A program made the position numbers and the translations under genes. Under the pieces are notes generated by a model. That model was not told the origin of the DNA. It saw only the letters and a program-made list of their open reading frames with translations, and did no database searches. This document shows positions 21,629-34,534 of a stretch of DNA of 64,000 nucleotides, piece by piece. The stretch comes from Austropuccinia psidii. Lineage: Eukaryota; Basidiomycota; Pucciniomycetes; Pucciniales; Sphaerophragmiaceae. Each line of letters starts with the position of its first letter. The stretch's first letter is position 1. Location: NCBI GenBank assembly GCA_023105745.1, contig JALGQZ010000019.1, positions 5,394,001 through 5,458,000 of the forward strand. Direction: 5' to 3'.

Positions 21629-23547
21629 TGTGAGCCTTGAGGTATATTTTATATACCCAAATAGGCAACAATTATCTTAAAAAGAAATTTGGAATTATGC
21701 ATAACCCATTAGTCATGCATATAGCCAAAATTCATCATTGTTGATTTCAGAAAAGATGAATAACCTTTTATTGAGTAAGTAAATCCATGGATTTAAGGCC
21801 GGATTTGGATTCTACACAAAAAATTCACCTAGGGCAGCTCCATAGAGTGAATGAGCTCAAATTAACTCTTTGAGGTGGTACTATGGAAAATACTTCAATA
21901 CCACATCATTAATACCACATAAAAGATCCATGGAAATTTTTGCTTTTCTTAATTTCATGCCAGAATAATGGGAATGTGGTAGATCCCATATTACATATAC
22001 ACTAAGAATAGTGTTATGCATGTTTTGGGCACTCAATATTTTGGTGTGCTTACATACACTTTTGATACACCCATAGTGGTTATCTCACTGAGCTTAAATT
22101 TCTATTTTGACGTAAAAAATAAGTAAGGGGGACAAAAGACATCAAAGAGAGCCAGGGTAGCCAACTTCTGAGGCCTCAGAGGCCTGGAAAGCTCCAAAAC
22201 TTGGATCCATGGCTGATCTTGGCCTAATTGGTAAACTAAAACCTTTTGGGAACTTGGTTACCATGGCACAACTACTGTAAATCTTAAGAAAATAGCAAAT
22301 AACCTGCTATTTTGATGTGCCAAGGAGGTAAAAAGCTACTTAGACTCCTGTAACCATGTCAATTCTTAATGATTTTCCATGGATGAGCCCCAAAAGAGTA
22401 ATTAAAACCCTTTTTGGACTTGTATCCATTGATTTACCTCATAGCAACCAGTGAAACACTGATTTTGCAATTCTACATAGAAATGAGGTAAAAACTTCAA
22501 AAATTCATTAAAAATACAATTCTTAATGAATCTTTCTGAAACTTTCAGGACCAATGAAGAACTGTAATATCTATGGTACAACCAAAAAGAAACACAGTTT
22601 TACTAAAAAATTAAAAGGTTTACGTACAGTCCATTTTTGACTATTCTACGTGAAACACTGAATCTTCAAAAATTTACAGTAATTACAACCTGTGATGAAA
22701 TTGGCAATAACATTGATAACTTTGAGAAATCAATGATTATTTTAGAATGAAAGAAGATTTACTGATGTTACTCCTTTTATTCTTAACCATATTGGGGTTG
22801 GTAGTCACGTAAAAGCATCAATTAAGTAATTATGATAATCTTATGTGACAAAAGATGATGCAATCAATAATCCAGAAAGGTTTATTGGTTTTTCACTCAC
22901 TGGGTTTTCAGTTTGCACCATGGCACGCCTCTGTGAGCTGTTGTTGACTTAAAAGAGGCCTCTTCTTGCTGTTTTTTCCACATCATCATCTTATTATCAT
23001 TTAAATAATTATTACCAACAAGTAAGTATTAGTTATAGCTATTCTTGAGTGTTTTAAATCTTTCAAAATCAATAAGAAAGACATGAAATCATAGAATCCA
23101 ACTATATATTGTTGTAATACTGTTATAAATCCATTTTGATCCTTAAAATCCACAATTCTACGTCAAATCTCTCCATCTTATCATTCAATAAATTCTTTGG
23201 AATATTAGTGAGTGATTTATTTTTAATTCTTAAAGTTTTTCTTTAAAATTAGTTTTCTTCAAGAATTATCATTATAATTATTCTTGCAAAAGATAATTAT
23301 ATATTAAAATAATTTTATTATTTTAATAAAAGAAGTTTTCTTTTTAAAATCTTCTTGTAATTGATTCTTGTAGAAAATTACTTGCTCACTGTTAAAATCA
23401 CTAGTAGTGTTTGACACGTGAAAGAAATAATTCTTTAATTATTTAATTGTGGTTATAATAACATTTGGTTATTATATTTCATAAGAACAGTCATAGTACT
23501 GTTGATTAATAGTAATATTATCATCAGTTTCATAGACACATCTTACA
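21629..23547 (+). mobile_element. Q3: solo LTR of the Q family
   Basis: 1919 bp, TGTGAGCCTTGAGG...ACATCTTACA, aligning end to end with both LTRs of Q (48942-50865, 57255-59119). CTTTA at 21624-21628 and 23548-23552 is a perfect 5-bp target duplication. It lies in the 3' untranslated part of E, between its stop codon and polypurine tract. Nothing internal remains, so it is a solo LTR left by LTR-LTR recombination. Confidence 0.92.
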
Positions 23548-23552
23548 CTTTA

Positions 23553-23563
23553 GGGGGAGGGAA
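23553..23563 (+). other. Polypurine tract of element E
   Basis: GGGGGAGGGAA abutting TGTGCGCC, the first bases of the 3' LTR. It is separated from the E stop codon only by the inserted solo LTR. Confidence 0.75.
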
Positions 23564-25373
23564 TGTGCGCCTTATAGGTATTTTCAGATACCTACAAAAC
23601 CACAAATAATAAAACAATATACAATGTTAAATAAAATAAATTTACTTATATTATCAAAACAAAACTAAAAATATAAATATGAATATTTTAAGAAATCTTA
23701 ATTATAATTCCAAAATAAGATTAAATTGAACTTTAAATTTGTGAAAACACATTTTTACTTGAAAAATTGAAGTAAAAATGAATTTTCAACAAAAACACCA
23801 AAATTAAAATATTTTTGCAAAAGAATTGAATAAAAATTATAATAAATTTTTATCCTACAAATAAAAATATGAAAATTATTTAAACATTGGCCTCCTCAAA
23901 AAAAATAGGGTGGGGTCACCTCTGGGTAAAATTTCTGTAACTCAAGTCTAAATAAGCTTGAATGGAGTTGTAGTATTTTCCGTACAAAAGTTGAAAATCC
24001 TCAAAACCTTAAATTAATTCACACCAAATGTGGTGTTAACCATCAATTTTTGTGTTAAAATTCAGGTGTTGTGTGTATTTTAGAAGTTATCAGGAATTAA
24101 AGTATTTTCAATTGAAATGTCAAAATGTGCACGTGTATTATATAAGTGAGCTTTAATTTCATATGAGGTATAAATGATTACAGTTGTGTGATTTAAAACT
24201 CAATTGAATTGTATGTGCAAATTACAAGTGTATTACATGATGAGGAATTAAAGAAAAAATAAATTGGAAAGATTAATTCTGGGGGGGAAAGGTACTCTAG
24301 CTCCAAGGGGGAGAGAGACCCCCAAAATCCTTGCTTACAGGCGTGGAATGTCAAAATCCATTCAAAGGTTCATCACTTTTGGCCTGGAACAGAGTCACGG
24401 GGTCTGTGAATTAATTGATGATGAGGTTTTGATACCAACCAGGGTAGTGTTAACTGTTGCCAAGAGGGTAAAACTACCCTTAAATTAAAAAAATCTTAGT
24501 AAAAACAGTTTGAACTGGTTTCTACATCTCTTACACACATTCTGACGTGTTTTGAAGGCTCTAGACCAGGTATTGCTTTAGTAATGGCTGATTTAAGGGT
24601 CTAAAATGGCTAAAAATGGCTAAAAATGGCTTAAACCAGCCCTTTTTGGTCCAAACCAGGGCTCAATGATGCCATATTTGGCTTTTCTGTTTCCAGAGTG
24701 TTTTCCACGACTGACAAGAGCAAATATTACTTTGGGAGTAGGAGAATTGATGGCTATAAAAGAATGTCTTCTTTGTCCCACTTTTCTCTTCATGTTAGAA
24801 TCTTTTCCTTTTATAATTAGTTTAAACACTGTTAAGGCAATCAATAAGAAATTCCACCCCCTTTTTAAATAATTTGAAACCTCCTAACCACATAAAAAAA
24901 TCATTTTAAACATTGTTTGTAACTCTTATAATCATTTTTACCCCTTGAACCACCCCATAAGTGAATTAAAGCCCTTTTCATCATTCTTACCTTTGTGACT
25001 TTGTTTGCAAATTCACTCTTGTCACTTTTAGGTGTGTTTTCTCTCTAATAATCCCTTTAAAGACTCTGTTTTTATATTAATGGCCTACAGTTCTTTCCTA
25101 AAGTAATTTCAATTGAAATCTTTCCTGAAGAAATCTGTTTTGTAGCCTTAAATATCTCTTGTAGAGTATTTTCAGATAAATTGTTATTGTTGATAAAAGA
25201 ATAAATCTTGATAATATTATTTTTTTAGACTAATAAATTTCAAAAAAATAAAATTGGTGTGTTTTCTCTTAAAAATCTTATTTCATACTATTTTTAGTCA
25301 ATTCTTACCTTAAACAAATTTTGAGGACAGGAAAGGTACTTGTTTAATCAAAGTTTCATATCCACACCTTACA
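23564..25373 (+). repeat. 3' LTR of element E (R2)
   Basis: 1810 bp, TGTGCGCCTTATAGG...CCACACCTTACA. It aligns to R1 and R3, including the block around GATTAATTCTGGGGGGGAAAGG (24270-24294) and the TTGTAGCCTTAAATATCTC block near 25140. It is preceded by a polypurine tract, which marks it as the 3' LTR. Confidence 0.85.
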
Positions 25374-26749
25374 TTATTGCTATATTGTTTATCTAATGTG
25401 ATTTAGAATGAAAATGGAACCTTCAAGTCAATTGTTAGTCCTTTATGACCTTCAACTGGAAAAGCCAATTGAAATTTCTTTCTAATAATTTCAAAAATGA
25501 TATTATTATCAAAGTTCAAAGTCCACCATTCTAGAAACTGCAGCTTTTAAATTTAACATTTTTATATAAATGAATATTCAATTATATAAGTCCACCAGCA
25601 CTAGAAACTGGAACTTTGATTTTTATTATTTTTTAACCAATAAATATTCAAAGTCCACCAAGACTATCTACAGAAATTTTTTCTTTTATTATTTTATAAT
25701 AAATTGATATTCAATTCAATAATTCCACCATTACCTTAAATTGAAAATATTAAAATCCTAATACTAGAAAACAGTATTTATGAAAAAGTGAAAATATATA
25801 TAAAAATAGAAAGAAATATATATTTCCTCAATAAAAAAAGAAGAAACAATAGAACTTATAAATCACTTAAAAATTAGTAATAAAAGATTTATTATTAATA
25901 TAATCATGAAAAAAATCACATTCAGAAGAGAGAGGCTTTAATTGTCTTCCTTTTCTAGGTGGAACTTTTACAACTGGTCTTTATGTACTTAAAAAATTCA
26001 TAAATACTGAGCATTCAGGGTCAGACCTGGTCTGATGAGGGGAAATATCTCTTAGTTGATTAGAGGTATAGCCTTATAGACTGCCACTATATAGTTTCAG
26101 GCCATAGCACAAATTTAACCCTCTTCTTAGTATGAATAATACTCAAAATAATAATAATAATGACGCTAAAAACTTAAAGCTCCTAAAGAAAATATGGAAA
26201 GAATTAAAATTCAAAATGTGACAAAAAACTAGAGAAACCAACTACAGAAGTCTAAATGGAGAGGGGGCCTTATTCCATCCTGCAGATTAATATTACAAAT
26301 AAAGGGAAGAAAGAATAATAAAAAAAGATATCTTAGCATCAAGTTGTAGGCTCAATCATGATATGATGAATCTTTATAATAATGAATGTAGGAGAATGAA
26401 TATAGAGTTTTTTTTTGAAAATCACTATTATCATCAAAAAACCATCCATAAGGCATAATCAACTCAAAAACTATGAGAACTTCTTTCAATATATAAAATT
26501 GGAATGTTAATGAATTCATGAATGGAGTAGTGAAATTTTATTTCCTTTTATTACTTAAAACACCAGGGGTGGAACACCTGAGGGCTTATAATATATCTCT
26601 TTATTTTGGTCCATCAAAGGTGTAGTGAATGGTATAAAAGAAATAATTTGAAGAATGAATAGTTCAAATTTGAAATTTTTCATATAGGATCCTCAAATAT
26701 ATTTGATAAATTTACCAAAGAATGAAATATTGAAGAAAGAAGGAAAGAA
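25374..26749. other. AT-rich interval with a weak 65-70 bp repeat
   Basis: No gene. The phrase GTCCACCA with following CTAGAAACTG recurs at 25521, 25590, 25653 and (as TTCCACCA) 25723, spacing 69, 63 and 70 bp: a decayed short tandem repeat. The rest, including 26030-26700, is probably the worn 5' LTR or leader of element F, but no boundary could be set. Confidence 0.45.
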
Positions 26750-26888
26750 ATCTAGAATTGAAATATGAAAGAAGAATTGGTAATGATTAAAAAAGATGAA
26801 ATCAATATCTATCAGCCCAAAAATTTTATAAATTGTTAGGCTTTAAGGTAGCTCAAGTTGATATTAATAGAAGAAATTTTTCAAGCTC

Positions 26889-26942
26889 AAAAAACAAAAA
26901 CAAACAAAAACAAACAAAAAAACAAAAAAACAAAACAAAAAG
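26889..26942. repeat. (CAAAA/CAAA)n simple repeat
   Basis: Some 54 bp of A-rich sequence punctuated by single C in the leader of element F, continuing an open frame of Lys/Asn/Thr codons that is not conserved in A. Confidence 0.85.
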
Positions 26943-27241
26943 GAAAAGAAAATGCCCTTGGATCAAGTCAAATTGAAGACCAGGAGCTCCTTAGAATGAT
27001 AGAAAACTTCTCCCTTGTGAAGGAATTGACAAGGGGTCTCATTTTCCTTGTATGCAATCAAAAAGCAGGATTTTATATACCTAATATAAAGGGTCTGCAC
27101 ACCTGAGTTGTAGGATCCTGTATGGCCTAAAACTGAAACCTCAATTATATCAACAGAAATTTATGAAATAAGTGAAGATTTAAGTCATTTAGTAAATAAT
27201 TCAAAAAAAGAGAAATAAAAAAGTATAAGTAATATTATATT

Positions 27242-28993
27242 TGTGAGTCTTAGAGGTATTTTCATATACCCAAAAGACCACAAATAACAAAAAAAATACA
27301 AATATAAATAAAATAAATTTATTTATATTATCAAAATGAAAATTAAAATATAAATACAAATTTATATACAAAAATAAGAATTTAATTAAAATTTAAAGTA
27401 AAGATTACATTGAATTTGAAAATGATGAATATGCATTTTTACTTGAAAGGATTAAGTAAAAATGAAGTTTTAACAAAATTAATGAAATCAAAATATTTTT
27501 GGTAAAAAGTTACATAAATTTGATTATAGCTTTTTATACAATGAATAAACTTCAGAAAATTACTTCACCATTGGATTCCTCATAAAAAATAAGGTGGAGC
27601 CACCTCTGGTTAAAATTTCTGTAACTCAACTCTAAATAGCATCAAATTAAGTTCTTAGTATTTTCAGTACAAAATTTGAGAATCCTCAAAACCTTAATTT
27701 AATTCACACCACATGTTGTGTTAACCATCAATTTTTGTTTTGAAATTGAGGTGTTGTGTGTAGGTTAGAACCTTTGAGGAATTGAAGTATTTTCAACTGA
27801 AATGTCAAAATGTGCGCGTGTATTACATAGGTGAACTGTAATTTACATATGAGGTATCAATTATTACAGTTGTGTACTTTAAAACTCAATTTAATTGTAT
27901 GTGTGAATTTCAAGTGTATTACATGATTAGGAATTAAAGAAAAAAAAAATTAGGAAGATTAACTTTGGGGGGGAAAAGGAAATCTAGCTCCAAGGGGGAG
28001 TGAGACCCCCAAAATCCTTGCTGACAGGTGTCGGATGTCAAAATCCATGCAAAAGATGACAAGGTTTTCATAACAATCAGGGCAGTTTTAACTGTTGCCA
28101 AGAGGGTATAACTACCCTTAAGTTAAAACAATATGAGTAAAAACAGTTTTAAATGGTTTCTAAGTCTCTTACACATATTATGACGTGTTTTGAAGGCTCT
28201 AAACCAGGTATTACTATGGTAATATCTGATTTAAGGGTCTAAAATGGCTCAAAATAGCCAAAAATGGCTAAAACCAGCCCTTTTTTGGTCTAAACCAGGG
28301 TTCAATGAGGCCATAATTGGCATCTCTGTTGTCAGAGTGTTTTCCATAATGGACAAGAGTAAATTTTACTTTTTGGAGTAAGAAAATTGATTGCTATGAA
28401 AGAATGTCTTCTTTGCCCCATTTTTCTCTTCATGTTAGAATCTTTTTCTTTTATAATTAGTTTACACACCATTAAACCAATCAATAACATATTCCAAACA
28501 CCTTTCATAAATCATTTTAAACCTTTTAACCATGCAAAAAAATCATTATAATCATTTTTACCCCTTGAACCACCCCATAAGTGAATTAAAGCATCTTTCA
28601 TCACTGTTAACTTTGTGACTTTGTTTCCAAATTCACTCTGGTCAATTTTGGGGTGTTTTCGTTTTAAACATCTCTTTATAGACTTTGTTTGTCAATTCAT
28701 TGCTTGCAGTTCTTTGTTCAATTAATTCCAAGTCAAATTGCTCTTGAAGAAATGTTTGTTGTAGCCTTAAATATCTCTTGTAGAGTATTTTTGGAAAAAT
28801 ATTTATAGACAAAACAATAAATATTTATAATATTATTGCTTTATACTTATGAAGTTAAAAGCAACAAATTTGGTGTATTTTCTCTTAAAAATTCTATTTC
28901 ATACTTTTTTTGAATTATATTTTACCTTATAAAAATGTTGAGGACAGGAAAATGACTTGATTTTTAATCAAAGTTTCACATCCACACCTTACG
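27242..28993 (+). mobile_element. R3: E-family solo LTR
   Basis: 1752 bp, TGTGAGTCTTAGAGG...CCACACCTTACG, the last base mutated from A. ATATT at 27237-27241 and 28994-28998 is a perfect 5-bp target duplication. It aligns to R1 and R2 throughout and contains no internal region. It sits in the 5' part of element F. Confidence 0.9.
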
Positions 28994-29039
28994 ATATTAA
29001 TCTTAACATATCAGTTGGAATAATAATAATAATAAAGAG

Positions 29040-30470
29040 AAAAACAGAATCATTTCAGTGGTATTACAAAACGGATTACCAAAATAGTGAAGGAAAATAT
29101 AAATCAGTACTAAGGAAGGGTAAACCAGCTAATAAATCCTCCTTCTGAAAGAAACCATTATCAAGAGACCCTTATAATACACCACTATCACCAAAACCAC
29201 CTAATTTTATGGTCACATAAAAAAAAGCATAAGAAAAATTTTACTTGATAAATTTTGGACCACTTGGATGGCTTTCAGAAGAGGAAAGAAGTCTTCTGAT
29301 GAGTGTAATTTTTTTAAGAGAAAAAGAAATTGCATTTAGTGCAGAGGAAAGGGGTTCACTGAAGCATTTATATGGAAAACACTACAACATACCAGTAATA
29401 CCACATACACCTTGGAAACAGAAGCCAGCACCAAGCCCAAAGTTAATATTATCCCAGTTTATTGAGCTGGTAAGGGAAAGTATTAGAACATGCCTTTATG
29501 AGCATTTCACCTCTAGCTATATAAGTCCAGTATTTTGTGTGAAAAATTCAAATGGAACACGCAGAATTGTCCCTGACTTACAGGATCTTAATAAGTTAAT
29601 AATTAAAGATGAAGGATTACAACTACATATGGAAGAATTTGTAGATGTATTTTCAAAAAGAGATTGTTATGGACTTGGTGATATAATGGGAGGATATGAT
29701 GAAAGAGAATTCGAAATTTCTACAAGACCCTTAACCACATTTGAAACACCACTTGGAAGGATAAAGCTCACAATACTACCACAAGGAGCAACAAATTATG
29801 CAGAGGTTTATCAATACCAAATCACTTGGATAATTAAAGAAGAAATACCAGAGAATATAGCAATTTTAATTTATGACAGAGGGACAGAAGGTTCAAGCGA
29901 AACCTATAATAATGATACTTTAAAAGAAAATGATTTGATCAGCAGATTTGTTTGGTAATATGCAGTTACATTAGAGAGAATATTATTCAGAAATGAAGAG
30001 GCAGGACTTACCATATCAGGGATCAAATTTTCATGCTGTGTGCCAGCATTGGATATAGTAGTAAATGTAGTTTCCTTGAATGGAAGAAAAATTTCAAAGC
30101 AGAAGATTAATAAAATACAAATTTGGCCAAAGCCCCTCAATTAAAAGGAATGAAGACGCTTTCTGGGAATTTGTGCATATGTTAGAATGTTCATTCAAAA
30201 TTTCTCTCAGATTTTATAACCACTAAGAAGATTAGCAGGCCATAATGTAGAATTGGAATGGAACTCATAATTTGATTAAGCATTTAGAAAGTTAAGAAAG
30301 ATTTCAGAGGAACAAATAACATTAAAAGGGAGCAGGGTGGATTAAATTAGCAGTGGACTCAGGCTATATGGCTGCAGGAGCAGTACTTAAGAAGACAAAG
30401 AAGAAAAAGACAGTTGAGTTCATTATGAATCTATCACATTCTCAATAATAGAATCAAAGTACCCATAGCA
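29040..30470 (+). pseudogene. pol: Element F pol, RT (broken, catalytic Asp changed)
   Basis: The longest piece (29245-29955) covers LINFGPLGWLSEEER, HYNIPVIPHTPWKQK, SSYISPVFCVKNSNG, VPDLQDLNKL, GDIMGGYDEREF, LTTFETPLGRIKLT and LPQGATNY. The catalytic box reads ILIYDRGTEG near 29865-29890 where A has FIDDGGIKG, so the second Asp is Arg. It stops at 29956-29958 (TAA) and repeatedly afterwards while the connection domain (AGLTISGIKFSCC, RRFLGICAYVRMF) remains readable. Confidence 0.8.
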
Positions 30471-30477
30471 AACACTG

Positions 30478-32128
30478 GTGCTATTTGGATTGGCCAACAT
30501 GCTCAAGAAACTCCAAACAGTATTTTCAGGACAGAATTTCGCGCTAAAAGTAGATGCAAAAGCCTTAATTGAAATGATAAACTCACCCTTTTTGCCAAAT
30601 GCCCCAATGACCAGATGGGTTGCATTTATTCAATTCTTTTCCTTTGACTTAGTTCCTAAGCCAGGGAAGACCTTCACAATGCCAGATGGGAAATCAAGCA
30701 GACCTCAGTCAAAATATGGAGAAAAAGAAAAATCTGATTTTGAAGAATAAGAATGGATAAAACCAAAACCAGGGCTTGGAGTAAAACATAATACTTAAAT
30801 AATAAAGCTGGCAGGGCTAATCCTACAATAAAAGAAAGAAGTCTTTTTGAAAAGAATGATGGAATGCTTAACTATATTGAAAATTCCCTCTGTTAGTAAA
30901 GAGGAGGACTTCAAAAGATTAAAAGGAAGTCATCAAATTTGTTTTTGGAGGAAATATAACTCAAAAGAAGAAATACACCAAATACACAATTAGTTTTTTC
31001 AAGTCAGAACTCTCAAATGAAGATATTAAAATCATTACATGAATAAATGGGACATAGAGGGTATATTGAAACATACACACAAGTTAAAAAAAGATTTTGG
31101 TGGGAAGGGCTGAAAAAAATGGTCAGAAAATGTGTAAAATCTTTTAAAGATTGTCAAAAGAGAAGTAATTATTACCAAAAAGAGGAAGGAAGAACCTCAT
31201 TCACCTCAACATTATTTGAACAACTCAGTATGGGTGCAGTAAATGTAAAAACAGGAAGATGGAAGTATTTGTTAGTGTCCAGGGATTGTTTCTCGGGATG
31301 ACCAGACAAAATTGGTTTAGTAAAGCTTACAGAAAAGTCCGTATCAGAGTGGTTCACTTCTGAATAAATTTTGAGGTATGGAGGCACAAAGGAGGTCACA
31401 GTGGAAGGAGGGCCCAAGTTTGAAAAGGAATTCCAAGATGCAGTAAGGAAACAGGTTTAAAGCTAAAGGTAACAACACCCTACTACCCCAAGTCACAAGG
31501 AATGATAGCAATGGGGCATAAAAAATTGAAGGATTCATTGGTGAAGATGTGTGGTAAAAATGGTTCAAATTTCAAGGAATCCTTACCTTTTCTAACATTA
31601 TCTGAAAGAATGCCAACCAAAAGAACAACAGGTTACTCCCCATTTGAGCTTCAATCTGGTCAAAAGGCAGTACTACCAATATACATCAAAGTGAAAACAT
31701 ACTTTGCAATCAAAGGGTATAAATTCTAGTCAACTGAAGATTAATTGAAAGCAAGAGCTGAACAGCTATAATAAAAAGAAGAAATGAGAAAAAGGGAAAA
31801 AGAAAAATTAAAAAAGGCCAGGGAGGATTCAGTAAAATATTGGGAGAGGAAACTAGGCCATCAAATAAGAAATCCACTTCATCCAGGAGAAAATCTTCTT
31901 GTAGAAAAGACATCATTAGAGTCAAAATTGGGATTGTTCTTCAAGAATAGATGGGATGGACCCTATAAAGGTGTAAAAAAAATCACCAATGGTCCATATG
32001 AGCTGGAGGAATTAGATAGTACAAAGCTAGCAAGAAGGCTTTCAGCAAAGCAAATAAAGAAGCTCTATCCAAGAGGAAAAGATTTGTACTCAGAAGAAGC
32101 AAAGGAAGAAGGAGAAGGGGAATTTTGA
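30478..32128 (+). pseudogene. pol: Element F RNase H and integrase (broken)
   Basis: The RNase H piece 30478-30750 has VDAKALIEMINSPFLPNAPMTR and FSFDLVPKPG. The integrase zinc finger region GHRGYIETY is at 31050 on with C-x2-C-like FKDCQKR. Core blocks are MGAVNVKTGRWKYLLV (catalytic Asp replaced: A has MDAV), VTVEGGPKFEK near 31398 (Asp to Glu), and IAMGHKKLKD (A has VERGHK) near 31505. The tail KNRWDGPYKGVKKI and NGPYELEELD is well preserved (31940-32020). It consists of several frames with many stops. All three DDE positions appear substituted. Confidence 0.7.
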
Positions 32129-32256
32129 AGATGAGGATGGCTTTGATGAAGAAAAACCCTTTGATTTTTTTTAAAAAAGGGGGGCATGTTTGATTTTTCT
32201 TAAAGAAGTGGATTATCTCCTTGAATGCTAGGGATGGCATTAAATTTAGAGGGAGG

Positions 32257-32804
32257 TGTGGTAGTCCATGCCTGTTCTTCCAAGGTTCAAATCTGAAATA
32301 TCAGAACTGAAAATTTCATTGAAAGAAAAATATATATACAAAGAAAGTAAAGATAAAAAGTCAAGGAAAAGAATAAAAAGTTTCAAAAAAAAGAGAATTA
32401 TATCATAATGACAGAAATACTTGTTATACTTGATTATACATCAAATTTTAACTATACTTACATATTGCCTCAACCCCATAGAATAAAATAATTCTCTAAA
32501 TCTCATGGATTAAAGAAAACAAATTTTATTATACACTCTATACCAGATAAAAGAATGCAGCTTGTGTGAATATTCAATATGAATAAGCATGCATAAAATT
32601 AAATCGGTGATACCATGAATCTGACAACATCATGTGTTAAATTTCTTGACATATAAAAACACTTAAATATAAGTTAAAATATTGTTACATTACTCAATTA
32701 CCACTTCAACTTACATATCCAAACATTACAGGAATTATTTACAAATTAAATATTACATTGAAAAACACTCAGCTAAATACAGATCAAGGCTGTGCAGAAT
32801 AGAA
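32257..32804. other. Non-coding, probable 3' LTR of element F
   Basis: Begins TGTGGTAGTCC after a polypurine tract, as expected for an LTR start. The remainder is AT-rich without genes. The far LTR end was not identified. Confidence 0.45.
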
Positions 32805-33097
32805 ATAAGAAAAATGTTCTCAAGGCTAGGAATAACGCTTAGTCCAAATATCGGTATAATTAAAAAAATGATGCAATCAGCCAAACATATGGTGCAATAT
32901 CTCTATTAAATTACAGCATTTCAAATTTAAGCACTAGTAAAAATTTCTCAAGGCTGTGCACTGACAATAATAAAGCTCAGAATGATGCAATTAGCTGAAC
33001 ATATGGTGCAATATGCTGATCAAATGACAACATCCCAAATTTACCCACCAGGAAAAATGTCTCAAGGCTGTGCACTGACAATAAGAAATTTCCGAAT
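32805..33097. repeat. 114-bp tandem array, left part
   Basis: Units begin at the AATGATGCAAT word: 32867-32980 and 32981-33094, exact period 114 bp, preceded by a decayed half unit. Each carries ATGGTGCAATAT, AAATTTACCCACCAG-type and TCTCAAGGCTGTGCACTGAC phrases. It is cut at 33097 by element G and resumes at 45718. Confidence 0.88.
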
Positions 33098-34534
33098 TGT
33101 CAGCCTGTGACTCAAGACCAGAGCACAAGCATGACCGCCAAAATACCATAAACCAATGGTATAGCCAAGATACCACCAAAACATGGAGCTGAGTCAAATC
33201 AGCTCAAAAGGTATCAAAGGAAGAGGAAACACACCATTTTCTGAAAATATAATTCCCATCACCATAGGACAAAGAATAACAAAGTTTTTTCTGCTCAAAG
33301 TTATTGCTAAGCATAAACCTTAATTTTCACCTCTCATAAAAAATCCAGAAGGGGAGGCTTAACCCCATCAAATGGGTATTTAAAATGAAGCTCTAAGGCA
33401 TGGCTATCCAATGGTACTAGCCAAACTGAGCTAGCACCAGTATTACTTGAGTTATGGCCAAATTCAGGCTAAATAAGGGTGAACAAAACATTCACCTCTC
33501 ATCTAACGTTTGCAGCTTTAGGGTGAGATACCTAAAGTGGGGTCTTTTTTGAAAGAGAATAATAAGGGCTATCTTATGGTGTTATCCATTTCCCCATAGC
33601 TCAACTACTCAAAAGTTATGGCGCAAATAAGCTCAATACAGCTTTTTGCCTATACCACGCAAATGTACAAAAATCGTGTACATGGGATAACTTTGCCATA
33701 TTTAATGATACCCATATCAAATGAGGTACCCTGGTGTAGAGCACATACAGGGCTACACACCGAACCAATTTTGAGGTTGATATCTCAATAATTGACAAAG
33801 GTATGGCTGTTTTAAGGTCAGATTCCCACCTGCTGTCATATACAGCCTTACCATGGGATAATGTCCCATAATCATAAATATGAGATGTCAAACAGACAAA
33901 GGAGCTTGTTTTTACTTCAATGCCTCATATGTCAGTCAATACTGGGGTTCCATACAGTTTCTGTATGGAATTCTATGCATCATACACGTCAGAATCAGGC
34001 TGTGAGGTCCCCAGATTAAAGTTTTCAACCTGTATTGGTGAAACCTGCCCAGATGTGGTTTAAAAACCACATCTGAGCCCAATAAAGGCTATCCAGGTCT
34101 TTGCAAACCACAAGCCTGTCTCAGAGAGTTCAAAAATCTTCACTTCCTCTACGTGGAAAGGTCTAACACCCTTTCCACCCCATTTCAGGATAACAAGGAG
34201 GCTTTTCACAGCCAGAATTGCTTTCCTCATCCTGCTCTTGAATTCCTATGTAGTACAACTTTCAAAAACAGTTATACTATTGGAAAACAATCAGGTATAC
34301 TCTTAATTTAGAAGTATTGTAGTCTTTATTATTGTAATGCAACAGGTAAAGCTGCACCCAGGGCTTTCAACAGTGCCCACCACCACTATTTCAAAATAGT
34401 AAACCCCTTTTATTTCATCTATAAACCCTTATTATTAATAAATGCCTTTATTTTATCACTTTATTTCCATGTCACAGTCAGAGTTAAAGTTGTAACTAGC
34501 CTAATTAGTGCTTCTACACAGACCCAACCTGATA
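33098..34534 (+). repeat. 5' LTR of element G
   Basis: 1437 bp, aligns with 44279-45717 over its length with scattered differences. Short minus-strand ORFs inside recur in both LTRs only because the LTRs are copies. Confidence 0.92.

Larger units (their letters stand above)
15481..25373 (+). mobile_element. Element E, Ty3 chromodomain-type, lacking a visible 5' LTR
   Basis: The order is leader, ORF1, gag-pol (zinc knuckle, protease, RT, RNase H, integrase, chromodomain-like tail), stop at about 21615, a Q-family solo LTR (21629-23547), polypurine tract (23553-23563), and 3' LTR (23564-25373). The LTR type TGTG(A/C)(A/G)CCTTA...CACCTTACA defines the family of R1 and R3. No copy of this LTR precedes 15481, so the 5' end is truncated or replaced. 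The coding part is crowded with stops. Confidence 0.8.
26750..32256 (+). mobile_element. Element F, degraded sister of element A
   Basis: Shares with A the leader phrase around TATATACCTAATATA (27072), the LINFGPLGWLSEEER block, GDIMGGYDERE, LTTFETPLGRI, the RNase H and integrase blocks, and the polypurine end GAGGGAGG|TGTGGTAGTCC (32249-32260). It is split by solo LTR R3. There is an (AAT)n run at 29019-29034. It contains many stops. Confidence 0.75.

Noticed and set aside
32867..33094. Tandem units considered as a CRISPR array
   Set aside because: Units are about 114 bp and contiguous without unique spacers.
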